DNA of 64,000 nucleotides, taken from assembly GCA_964465155.1 (NCBI GenBank), contig CAYXIH010000003.1:1-64000 (forward strand), in the 5' to 3' direction. Positions 35,174-42,641 of this stretch are shown here, piece by piece. Within the stretch, counting starts at the first letter, position 1. Each line of letters begins with the position of its first letter. Below the pieces are notes generated by a model that worked only from the letters and a program-made list of their open reading frames with translations, was not told the origin of the DNA and did not search any database. The translations under genes were made by a program, and so were the position numbers. Source of the DNA: Spiro-02 sp964465155. GTDB taxonomy: Bacteria; Spirochaetota; Spirochaetia; Sphaerochaetales; Sphaerochaetaceae.

Positions 35174-35823
35174 GCCTGGGACTCCGAGAAGCCGCTTCCC
35201 AAGTCGTGGGTGATGTGCTCTCTCATCAGGCGCTTGCAGCCTTCCTTGTCGTTGGCCTTGAGCTTGGACATGATGTCGACATGCTGGTTGATGTAGTGTC
35301 CCAGCTGTTCCTCGGGCAGGCTTTGGGCAATGCGCAGCAGCTGGATCTTGGCATCCATCCGTTGGCAGATGTCGTACAGAGCCTTGTTCTCGCTTGCTTT
35401 CACCAACGAGAGGTGGAACAGGCTGTCCTGCTCGAACACAGAGGCACGGTCGCCGATGCTCATCGCATACTGGCAGTCGGCGGCATGGCGGGCAATCTCC
35501 TGCATGTACTTGCCAAAGGAGGCGTTGTCGATCGAGTCGATGGCCAGCAGCTCCAGGTTTACACGGACCTTTGCGATGTCCAGGGCCTCCTTGTCGGTGA
35601 TGGTGCTGACGCTGACATGGCTGCGTGGGGTAATGTCGAGCAGCCCATACTCAGCTAGGCGCCTGATCGCCTCGCGTATGGGAGTCCGTGAGACGCTGAA
35701 GCGTTGGGCAAGCTGCTCCTCGGAGATATTGGTTCCGGCTGGGACCTCCCCGCTGAGGATCTGCTCCTTGAGCAGTGAGTACACTTGGTCGGAGAGACTG
35801 CGCTGGACGATTCTATTGGTCAT
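35170..35823 (-). CDS. GntR-family transcriptional regulator (FCD domain)
   Basis: The 217-residue protein has a GntR winged helix (LSDQVYSLLKEQILSGEVPAGTNI in two parts, then SEEQLAQRFSVSRTPIREAIRRLAEYGLL) and a C-terminal helical FCD ligand domain with the usual Asp/His metal-site context (FEQDSLFHLSLVKAS, INQHVDIM). FCD regulators sense organic acids, often with a bound metal. It is divergent from the transketolase operon; three TTGTATACAA palindromes in between are its likely operators. AGGAG precedes the ATG. Confidence 0.92.
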   Translation of the reverse strand: MTNRIVQRSLSDQVYSLLKEQILSGEVPAGTNISEEQLAQRFSVSRTPIREAIRRLAEYGLLDITPRSHVSVSTITDKEALDIAKVRVNLELLAIDSIDNASFGKYMQEIARHAADCQYAMSIGDRASVFEQDSLFHLSLVKASENKALYDICQRMDAKIQLLRIAQSLPEEQLGHYINQHVDIMSKLKANDKEGCKRLMREHITHDLGSGFSESQA

Positions 35824-35846
35824 GTTCGAGGCTCCTATATGTTGAT

Positions 35847-35875
35847 ACTGTACGTTCTAATAGTGGGAAAGTCAA
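35847..35875 (-). promoter_or_regulatory. Probable sigma-70 promoter of gntR
   Basis: On the minus strand TTGACT (35870-35875) and TACAGT (35847-35852) are 17 bases apart, with the gntR start 24 bases beyond. Confidence 0.6.
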
Positions 35876-35921
35876 TGAATCCGATGTTTTGTATTCCTCA
35901 TGATAATCGAATTATGGATAA

Positions 35922-35931
35922 TTGTATACAA
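35922..35931. promoter_or_regulatory. GntR operator candidate, copy 1
   Basis: TTGTATACAA, a perfect ten-base palindrome inside ATTGTATACAAT. It lies between the gntR promoter and the transketolase promoter, 87 bases before copy 2. Confidence 0.7.
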
Positions 35932-36001
35932 TAATATGTATGATGAATTATGCAAAAGAATGTTTATATTGATTAAAATATCAAATATATGAGATTTGTA
36001 T

Positions 36002-36030
36002 TTGACAATTGTATACAACGGTGGTATGAC
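36002..36030 (+). promoter_or_regulatory. Probable sigma-70 promoter of the transketolase operon
   Basis: TTGACA (36002-36007) and TATGAC (36025-36030) are 17 bases apart. Operator copy 2 fills the spacer and copy 3 lies just past the -10, so a bound repressor would block polymerase. The start codon is at 36115. Confidence 0.65.
36009..36018. promoter_or_regulatory. GntR operator candidate, copy 2
   Basis: TTGTATACAA located inside the -35/-10 spacer of the transketolase promoter. Confidence 0.75.
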
Positions 36031-36032
36031 TA

Positions 36033-36042
36033 TTGTATACAA
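36033..36042. promoter_or_regulatory. GntR operator candidate, copy 3
   Basis: TTGTATACAA just downstream of the -10 element, 24 bases (start to start) from copy 2. Confidence 0.75.
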
Positions 36043-36114
36043 AAAACAATCGGTCTTGCGAACAAGGCCGTGACGGTGGGCAAGATGCCCTCGCCAACAA
36101 GGAAGGAGAACTAC

Positions 36115-37932
36115 ATGGGAACCAAGACGGATGAACTGCTCAGGAATCCCGGGCAGAAGTTCGATGCTCCGCAGCTCGCTGCCCTTGCCGCACGCTTTCG
36201 CATGGAGATGTTCGACATACTCCACCAGCGTGGGACTGGACATTGGGGTGGTGCTGCATCTGCCGCAGAACTGACGACAGCCCTCTATTTCAATAGGTTG
36301 CATATTGACCCGGCCAACCCACGCATGGAGGACCGCGACCGATTCATCCTGTCCAAGGGACATGCCTCGGTGAACCTCTATACCATTCTCGCCAACCGCG
36401 GGTTCTTCCCCACGGCCGACTTACCGACGTTCCGTACCCTTGGTTCGCACCTGCAGGGCCATCCTGCGATGAACAAGACCCCAGGGGTCGACATGTCCAC
36501 CGGTGCATTGGGACATGGGATCTCGATCGGGCTGGGGATGGCGTTGGCCTCACAGCTCTCGGAGAAGAAATACTGGACGTATGTGCTGACTGGTGAAGGG
36601 TGCCTCAACGAAGGACAGTCCTGGGAAGCGATGATGTGCGCCTCCAAGTTCAAGCCACATGGCCTGGTGCTGATGATAGACTACAACAAGGTGCAGCTGG
36701 ACGGGAGCGAGGACCAGATCATGCCCCTCGCACCGCTTGATGAGAAGCTGCGTGCCTTTGGCTGGAACGTATGCCCACAGGCATACAATGGAAACAATAC
36801 TTGCGACATCCTCAGTTCGTTCGATTGGATGGACAGCGACGACGTATGGCCCAAGGCTGTCATCTACGACACCACCAAGGGAAAAGGCGTTTCGTTCACT
36901 GAGGGAAAGAACACCTGGCATGGCGCTGTCATCGACGATGCTTCCTATGAAGCGGGAATCGTCGAGCTGCGCAAACGACCTTGCGGCAAAGGAGGCGGCA
37001 CTATGAGCATGGCAATGCGTGATGCATTTGGAAAGAAGCTGGCAGAGCTTGGGGCAACCCATCCTGAGCTGGTCGTATTGGATGCGGATGTCTCCTCCAG
37101 CACAAAAAGTGCGTATTTTGCCAAGGCATTCCCACAGCGCTTCTTCAATTGCGGGGTTGCCGAGGGGAACATGGCCGACGTTGCCGCCGGTCTTGCAACC
37201 TGTGGCTACCACCCCGTGATCAACTCCTTCGCGATCTTCCTGGCGCTGAAGGGGACCGACCAGCTTCGCAACGTGGCATGCTACAACAACCTGCCCATCA
37301 TCATCGCCGGTGCATATGGCGGCTTGAGCGACAGCTTCGATGGTGCAAGCCACCAGTCGGTGTGCGACATCGCCATCATGCGCAGCCTTCCCAACATGCA
37401 GGTCCTCGTTCCTTCCGATGCCCGCCAGGCAGAGCAGGCGCTGGAGTATGCACTGCAGCAGAAAGGGCCGGTATATATCAGGCTCAACCGCAACGCCATG
37501 CCCGACTTGCCCGAATCTGATGATTTTGCATCGGCCAAGGCAATTGTCGTGAGCCAAGGCAAGGACCTGACGATCGCAGCAAACGGGATCACCGCTTCCA
37601 AGGCCCTGGAAGCAGCACAGGTCCTCTCCGAACAGGGCATCGAGGCAACGGTCCTCAGCGTGCCGTTCGTCAAGCCGTTGGACGGACAGGGAATCTTGCA
37701 CAGTGCACTGCAAAGCGGCCGCCTGCTGACGGTGGAGGAGCATGTGCTCATGGGTGGCTTTGGCTCTGCGGTGAGCGAAGTGGTCGCACGCAGCGGCAAC
37801 GCCCTGCAGATGGACAGCATCGGGCTTGACGACTGCTTTGGTGAGACAGGACCCTATGAAGCTTTGTTGGCGGAGTATGGGATCAGCGCTAAGAACATAG
37901 CCGACAAGGCACGCGCCTTGTGCGCAAGATAA
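36115..37932 (+). CDS. Transketolase, apparent fusion of split N- and C-terminal subunits
   Basis: Transketolase moves two-carbon ketol units with thiamine diphosphate. The 605-residue protein has the N-terminal TPP domain (GHWGGAASAAELTTALYF; LSKGHASVNLY; TGEGCLNEGQSWEA; DYNKVQLDG) up to about residue 285, then the pyrimidine domain from about 297 (AMRDAFGKKLAELG; NCGVAEGNMADVAAGLA) and the C-terminal domain. The two parts match the separate subunits of split bacterial transketolases. At the junction an in-frame AAAGGAGG (36988-36995) precedes ATG at 37003, exactly where a separate C-subunit would start. ATG at 36115 follows AAGGAG. It may act on a pathway-specific ketose rather than in the pentose phosphate route. 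Confidence 0.92.
   Translation: MGTKTDELLRNPGQKFDAPQLAALAARFRMEMFDILHQRGTGHWGGAASAAELTTALYFNRLHIDPANPRMEDRDRFILSKGHASVNLYTILANRGFFPTADLPTFRTLGSHLQGHPAMNKTPGVDMSTGALGHGISIGLGMALASQLSEKKYWTYVLTGEGCLNEGQSWEAMMCASKFKPHGLVLMIDYNKVQLDGSEDQIMPLAPLDEKLRAFGWNVCPQAYNGNNTCDILSSFDWMDSDDVWPKAVIYDTTKGKGVSFTEGKNTWHGAVIDDASYEAGIVELRKRPCGKGGGTMSMAMRDAFGKKLAELGATHPELVVLDADVSSSTKSAYFAKAFPQRFFNCGVAEGNMADVAAGLATCGYHPVINSFAIFLALKGTDQLRNVACYNNLPIIIAGAYGGLSDSFDGASHQSVCDIAIMRSLPNMQVLVPSDARQAEQALEYALQQKGPVYIRLNRNAMPDLPESDDFASAKAIVVSQGKDLTIAANGITASKALEAAQVLSEQGIEATVLSVPFVKPLDGQGILHSALQSGRLLTVEEHVLMGGFGSAVSEVVARSGNALQMDSIGLDDCFGETGPYEALLAEYGISAKNIADKARALCAR
36988..37005 (+). promoter_or_regulatory. Internal ribosome site and ATG at the transketolase subunit junction
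   Basis: AAAGGAGG, seven bases, then an in-frame ATG encoding SMAMRDAFGKK. It may be a relic of the two-gene arrangement or may still produce the C-terminal subunit separately. Confidence 0.55.
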
Positions 37933-37943
37933 GGAGCAAAGCA

Positions 37944-39224
37944 ATGGATCAGATTCAACGTGCGTATGAGCTGCTCAGGAAATGGAAAGGTAATTCGTAT
38001 GTCTTCGGCCTTGGCGTGCTGGACCAGGTTGGTACGGTAGCCGCCAAGTATGGCAAGAAGGCGCTGGTCGTCTCCAACATGACCTACATGAAGCCGGTTG
38101 CCGACCGTGTGGTGGAATATCTGGCGGAAGCCGGGGTTTCATTGGCCGGAGGGGTGGTTGCACCCGATGCAAAGCCCAACGCCCCCAGGGAGGATGTATA
38201 TCGCCTGGAGTCCTATATCCTCCATACCAAGCCAGACTGCATCATCGCAATCGGCGGTGGTTCGACGATCGATGCCTGCAAGGCAGCCAATGTCCTGGCA
38301 ACCTTGGGTGCAAAGGTCACCCCGGAGATCGACCATTACTTTGGGACGGGCGTGGTGAGCCATGACCTGCAGGAGACTGGCTGTGCGTTGTTGCCCCTCA
38401 TTGCAGTGGAGACCAGTGCATCATCGGGTGCACACCTGACCAAGTATTCGAACATCACCGACCCGGTGGTCGGTCAGAAGAAGCTCATCGTCGACCCTGC
38501 CGTGATCCCGTCGGACCCCATGTTCGACTATGAGGTGACCAAGTCGATGCCCGTCTCGGTGACCGTCGATGGTGCCCTTGATGCGATCGCCCATACGTTC
38601 GAGGTGTTCTGCGGTGCAAAGGGTGAGGCGTATGAAACGGCCAAGGAATTGGCTGAGTGCGCGATCAGCTTGTGCGCTGAGTATGCGAAGGTGCTCGTCG
38701 ACAATCCGGCGGACTCCAAGGCACGCGAGGCCATTGGCCTGGCAACCGACTTGGGTGGCTATGCCATCATGATCGGTGGTACCAGCGGTGCCCACCTGAC
38801 GAGCTTCTCGCTGGTGGATATCGTTGGCCATGGGACTGCCTGTGGGATCATGAACCCGTACTACGCGGTGTTCTACTCCAAGGCAATCCAGCCCCAGCTG
38901 CAGGTTGTTGGTAAGATCTTCAAGGACTTTGGGTATACCGACGCAGACATCCAGAACCTCACTGGCAGGGAACTTGCCATGGCTGTTGCCCAGGCTATGA
39001 TCGCCTATGGCAAGAGTATCAAGGCCCCTACGACATTGGGTGAGCTCAAAGGTTTTGGCGAGGCTCATGTTCAGCGGGCTATCTCCGCGGCAAAGGATCC
39101 CCAGCTGGAGATGAAGCTGCGCAACATGCCCGTACCGATGACCGCCGCCGACGTGGACCAGTACATGACGCCGATCCTCCGTGCCGCAACGGACGGGGAA
39201 CTCTCCCTGATCGTGGAGATGTAG
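37944..39224 (+). CDS. Iron-containing alcohol dehydrogenase family protein
   Basis: The 426-residue protein belongs to the group III (iron) alcohol dehydrogenases. It has an NAD-binding IAIGGGSTIDACKAANVLATLG motif, VETSASSGAHLTKYSNI, DGALDAIAHTFE with a metal-ligand histidine, and VGHGTACGIMNPYY with the second histidine region. It probably reduces an aldehyde or ketone or oxidises the corresponding alcohol with NAD(P). The ATG at 37944 has AAGGAG upstream and starts eleven bases after the transketolase stop. Substrate unknown; a semialdehyde in glycerate formation is one possibility. Confidence 0.88.
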   Translation: MDQIQRAYELLRKWKGNSYVFGLGVLDQVGTVAAKYGKKALVVSNMTYMKPVADRVVEYLAEAGVSLAGGVVAPDAKPNAPREDVYRLESYILHTKPDCIIAIGGGSTIDACKAANVLATLGAKVTPEIDHYFGTGVVSHDLQETGCALLPLIAVETSASSGAHLTKYSNITDPVVGQKKLIVDPAVIPSDPMFDYEVTKSMPVSVTVDGALDAIAHTFEVFCGAKGEAYETAKELAECAISLCAEYAKVLVDNPADSKAREAIGLATDLGGYAIMIGGTSGAHLTSFSLVDIVGHGTACGIMNPYYAVFYSKAIQPQLQVVGKIFKDFGYTDADIQNLTGRELAMAVAQAMIAYGKSIKAPTTLGELKGFGEAHVQRAISAAKDPQLEMKLRNMPVPMTAADVDQYMTPILRAATDGELSLIVEM

Positions 39225-39244
39225 TCTCCCATCATACCACTTCT

Positions 39245-39270
39245 ACGTCCATCCCACACGGGATGGACGT
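39245..39270 (+). repeat. Perfect hairpin before the larA-like gene
   Basis: ACGTCCATCCC, loop ACAC, GGGATGGACGT: eleven perfect pairs, no T run after. It sits between the alcohol dehydrogenase and larA-like genes and may be an RNA processing or stability element. Confidence 0.6.
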
Positions 39271-39295
39271 ATCCATACCAACACAGGAGTATCCA

Positions 39296-40723
39296 ATGGA
39301 TGTCCGAACCCCATTGACAGTCCCAAACCCACTGGGTTCCCAATATGACGACCTCTTGCTTCCCGCCCACACCCATGTGGTGAGGATGCAGACGCCACAG
39401 GCGATTGCAGATCCCCACGCTGCGATAGCAGATGCACTTGCCCATCCCATTGGCTGTGAGTCCCTGGCATCAATAGCAAAAGCTAGGTATGACTCCTCCA
39501 AGAAGGAGCATCCCACCGCGACTATCGTCGTGAGCGACAATACCCGTCCCGTTCCCTACAAGGGGGAGGAGGGGATCCTGATGCCGATCATCGACACCAT
39601 CATGGGACAGGGGTACAGGCCCTGCGACATCCTGGTGCTGATCGCCACTGGCACCCACCGGGCAATGTCCGATGCAGAGATCCAAAAGATATTGGATGAG
39701 CGTGTGTTCCAGCTGGGGATCAGGGTGGTCAACCATGATTGCCGTGACGACTCGACGCTCACCGACTTGGGCAATACTGCCAGGGGGACGAGGATCTTCA
39801 TCGATTCTGCATATGTACAGGCAGACCTCAAGATTGCCACAGGCTTGGTAGAGAGCCATTTCATGGCTGGTGCCTCAGGTGGCCGCAAGGCAATATGCCC
39901 AGGCATCATCGGGGAGGCCTCGACGTTCGTGTTCCATGGTGCACAGCTGATGGCCGACCCAGCATCACGGGACTTGAACATCAGTGGCAATCCTGTCCAT
40001 GAGGAATCGTTGGAGGTGGCAAAGCGCGCTGGGGTGGATTTCCTGGTGAACGTGACGCTGGACCACCATTTCCATATCACCGGTATCTTCTGCGGTGACC
40101 TGGAACAGGCTCATCTTGCCGCCGTTGCATTGATCCGCTCGGCAGTGGGTGTGCATGTCCCCCACGCAGCCGACATTGTAGTCACCCATGGTGGGTTTGT
40201 GGGGATCAACCACTACCAGTGTGCAAAATGTGCGGTGGGAAGCTTGGGTATCCTCAAGGAGGGTGGCTATCTGGTGATCATCGCCGACACCACAGATGCT
40301 GCCAACGTCGTAGGGGCGCTGACATACCGCACCATGCTCTCCCTGCTCAAGCTGGTTGGCCCAGAAGCTTTCCTGAAAGAAATTTGCAGCGACGACTGGA
40401 CGTTCATTCCAGACCAGTGGCAAGTCCAGCAATGGGCAAAGGTATTCGACAGGATCCCCATGGACCACCTGATCCTCTACAGCCCAAAGCTTGACTCATT
40501 CTGGTGGCCCGCTCTTCCGGGTATCGATGGGAGGCAGTTCCTGGATACTCAGCAGCAACAGCATCCCACACGGGAGTGCTTCCAACAAGTCGTGGGGCAG
40601 GCATTGTCCTATATCGAGAAGCAGAGCGGAAAGAGCCTGCAGGATATGAAGATCGCGTACGTGAGCGAAGGGCCATACGTGATACCTACTACCGATGAAC
40701 CAACAAGGAGAACAGAGAGATGA
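39296..40723 (+). CDS. LarA-family nickel-pincer racemase/epimerase
   Basis: LarA enzymes interconvert stereoisomers of alpha-hydroxy acids with a covalent nickel-pincer nucleotide. The 475-residue protein keeps the key positions of Lactiplantibacillus LarA with a shift of about 13-14: Arg84 (SDNTRPVP), His121 (TGTHRAMSDAE), His188 (ESHFM), Lys198 (SGGRKAICPG), which would attach the cofactor, and His214 (FVFHG). Activity toward lactate, malate or a sugar acid cannot be told apart. The ATG at 39296 has AGGAG six bases upstream. No larB, larC or larE for cofactor synthesis is in the window. It overlaps the next gene by four bases. Confidence 0.9.
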   Translation: MDVRTPLTVPNPLGSQYDDLLLPAHTHVVRMQTPQAIADPHAAIADALAHPIGCESLASIAKARYDSSKKEHPTATIVVSDNTRPVPYKGEEGILMPIIDTIMGQGYRPCDILVLIATGTHRAMSDAEIQKILDERVFQLGIRVVNHDCRDDSTLTDLGNTARGTRIFIDSAYVQADLKIATGLVESHFMAGASGGRKAICPGIIGEASTFVFHGAQLMADPASRDLNISGNPVHEESLEVAKRAGVDFLVNVTLDHHFHITGIFCGDLEQAHLAAVALIRSAVGVHVPHAADIVVTHGGFVGINHYQCAKCAVGSLGILKEGGYLVIIADTTDAANVVGALTYRTMLSLLKLVGPEAFLKEICSDDWTFIPDQWQVQQWAKVFDRIPMDHLILYSPKLDSFWWPALPGIDGRQFLDTQQQQHPTRECFQQVVGQALSYIEKQSGKSLQDMKIAYVSEGPYVIPTTDEPTRRTER

Positions 40724-41532
40724 AGCTTTCCGTAGCTATTGCAGGTGCTGAGGCGCTGCCCAGCGCATTCGTGGTGTTCAGGGGGCTTGAGCAATCCATA
40801 GCCCGTGCTTCCCAGATGGGGTATGACGGGGTGGAGCTGGCGTTGATGCGTCCGGATGAAATCTCCAGGGCGGACCTGGGAAGGCTCCTTGCAGAGCACC
40901 GCATGGAAGTCTCAGCGGTCTCTTCCGGTCAAGTGTTCGCCGCCAGGGGACTGTCGTTTACCGATGAGGACCCTGAAAGAAGGAGACAGCTTGAGAGTAC
41001 CTTCAAGGGATTCATTGACCTTGCCTCCGATTTCGGACAGAAGGTAAACATTGGGCGGGTGCGTGGCTCGTACATGGGCAGGGACAAGGCGATGTGCCGG
41101 CAGTTGTTCTTCGACATGGCTGGGACCTTGGCCCACTATGCCCAGGCAAAAGGGGTCCAGCTCATGCTTGAGCCGGTCAACCGGTATGAGATCGACTTCG
41201 TCAACAACCTGGACGAGGGTTCGCAGCTTCTTGATGAAATGGGTAGCTCCACCATGACGATGATGCCCGATGTATTCCATATGAACATCGAGGATGACCG
41301 TATCGGAGACAGCCTGCGCAGAAATGCCCGCTATGTCAGCTACTTGCACCTGGCAGACACCAATCGGCATGCCCCTGGTGACGGGCACATGGATTTTGAT
41401 GAAATCTTCGCAGCCTTGGGCGATATCGGATATGATGGATGGACGACGGTGGAGATCCTTCCGTTGCCAGACCCACAGACGGCCGCACAACGCGCGGTTT
41501 CGTACCTGAGGAGGTACATATGCGAATCGTGA
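40720..41532 (+). CDS. Sugar phosphate isomerase/epimerase (TIM barrel)
   Basis: The 270-residue protein is an AP-endonuclease-2-type TIM barrel like hydroxypyruvate isomerases and tagatose 3-epimerases. Probable metal ligands are Glu in LMLEPVNRYE, Asp in MPDVFHMNIED, His in HMDFDEIF context and Glu in WTTVEILPLP; the LADTNRHAPGDGHMDF segment is typical. It begins inside the end of the larA-like gene and ends inside the glycerate kinase gene, so the three are tightly coupled. Hydroxypyruvate isomerase activity would fit the kinase that follows, but this is inference. Confidence 0.85.
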   Translation: MKLSVAIAGAEALPSAFVVFRGLEQSIARASQMGYDGVELALMRPDEISRADLGRLLAEHRMEVSAVSSGQVFAARGLSFTDEDPERRRQLESTFKGFIDLASDFGQKVNIGRVRGSYMGRDKAMCRQLFFDMAGTLAHYAQAKGVQLMLEPVNRYEIDFVNNLDEGSQLLDEMGSSTMTMMPDVFHMNIEDDRIGDSLRRNARYVSYLHLADTNRHAPGDGHMDFDEIFAALGDIGYDGWTTVEILPLPDPQTAAQRAVSYLRRYICES

Positions 41533-42641
41533 TCGCAAGCGACTCATTCAAGGGGTCCGCCTCAAGCATGGAGGTGGCCAACGCCATAGAGCATGGCATC
41601 CACCGGTTTGACCCGCTCATCACATGCGACAAGTTCTCCGTCGCCGATGGCGGGGAAGGAATGGTCCAGGCACTGATGCTTCCCGCCGAGACCTTGACCG
41701 AGATTTCGGTGAAGGGTCCCATGGGCAAGCCAACCGTCGCCAAATACCTCATACGCAAGAATACCGCCATCATGGAGATGGCCCAAGCTTCAGGTCTTCC
41801 CTTGGTAGATGTATCCCAGCGCAACCCAATGCTGGCTTCCACCTATGGAACTGGCCAGATGATTGCCGATGCGCTGGACCTTGGGTGCACCGACATCCTC
41901 CTTGGGATCGGTGGGAGCGCCACCAACGACGGAGGAACCGGGATGGCGTACGCCCTGGGTGCCCGTTTCCTGAATGCACAAGGAATCGAAGTGGTGCCTG
42001 TCGGTGGCAATCTCGGTTCCATCACGCAGGTGGACATGTCGGGCTTTGACCCACGTATAGCGTCCACTACATTCCGTGTGGCATGTGATGTAGACAATCC
42101 ATTGTGCGGGCCCCAAGGGGCAAGCGCAATCTATGGTCCGCAGAAAGGGGCTGACCAGCAGATGGTCGGGCAGTTGGATGCCAACTTGCAGCACCTTGCA
42201 GATATTGTGGCTCCCGCCTTGGCCTTGGAGCCCGGTGCCGGTGCAGCAGGAGGCCTGGGGTTTGGCTTGATGGCGTTCTGCAACGCCAAGCTTTCCTCTG
42301 GGATTGGCCTGGTGCTGGATGTCATTGGCATAGATGACGCTCTCGATGGTGCCGATCTGGTCATCACCGGTGAGGGAAAGATCGACGGGCAGAGCAAGCG
42401 TGGCAAAGTGCCGATGGGCATTGCAGCGCATGCAGCACGCCATGGAGTTCCTGTTGTGGTCCTTGCTGGCGATATCGGTCCTGGCACCGATGCTCTGTAT
42501 CCGTTGGGCATCGATGCTATCCTCAGCACCACCAGCCGTGCCATGCCGTTGGCAGAGGCTATGGCGAACTCGCTGCAGCTTACCGAGGATGCAGCCCACC
42601 GCATGATGCGGCTGCTGGACGTCGGCAGGCGGATGCGCTAG
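41520..42641 (+). CDS. Glycerate kinase (GarK/GlxK type)
   Basis: Glycerate 2-kinase converts D-glycerate to 2-phosphoglycerate. The 373-residue protein has the family opening VIASDSFKGSASSMEVANAI, CDKFSVADGGEGM, LGIGGSATNDGGTGMAYALG, GAAGGLGFGLMAF and VITGEGKIDGQSKRGKVP. Length is normal. GAGGAGG lies just before the ATG at 41520. It is the last gene of the GntR-controlled operon, and its TAG stop shares CTAG with the convergent PBP gene. It marks glycerate as the probable exit point of the pathway. Confidence 0.95.
   Translation: MRIVIASDSFKGSASSMEVANAIEHGIHRFDPLITCDKFSVADGGEGMVQALMLPAETLTEISVKGPMGKPTVAKYLIRKNTAIMEMAQASGLPLVDVSQRNPMLASTYGTGQMIADALDLGCTDILLGIGGSATNDGGTGMAYALGARFLNAQGIEVVPVGGNLGSITQVDMSGFDPRIASTTFRVACDVDNPLCGPQGASAIYGPQKGADQQMVGQLDANLQHLADIVAPALALEPGAGAAGGLGFGLMAFCNAKLSSGIGLVLDVIGIDDALDGADLVITGEGKIDGQSKRGKVPMGIAAHAARHGVPVVVLAGDIGPGTDALYPLGIDAILSTTSRAMPLAEAMANSLQLTEDAAHRMMRLLDVGRRMR

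Noticed and set aside
36550..37944. Minus-strand frame of 464 codons opposite the transketolase gene
   Set aside because: Shadow of a strongly supported gene; the Cys- and His-rich translation has no recognisable domain.
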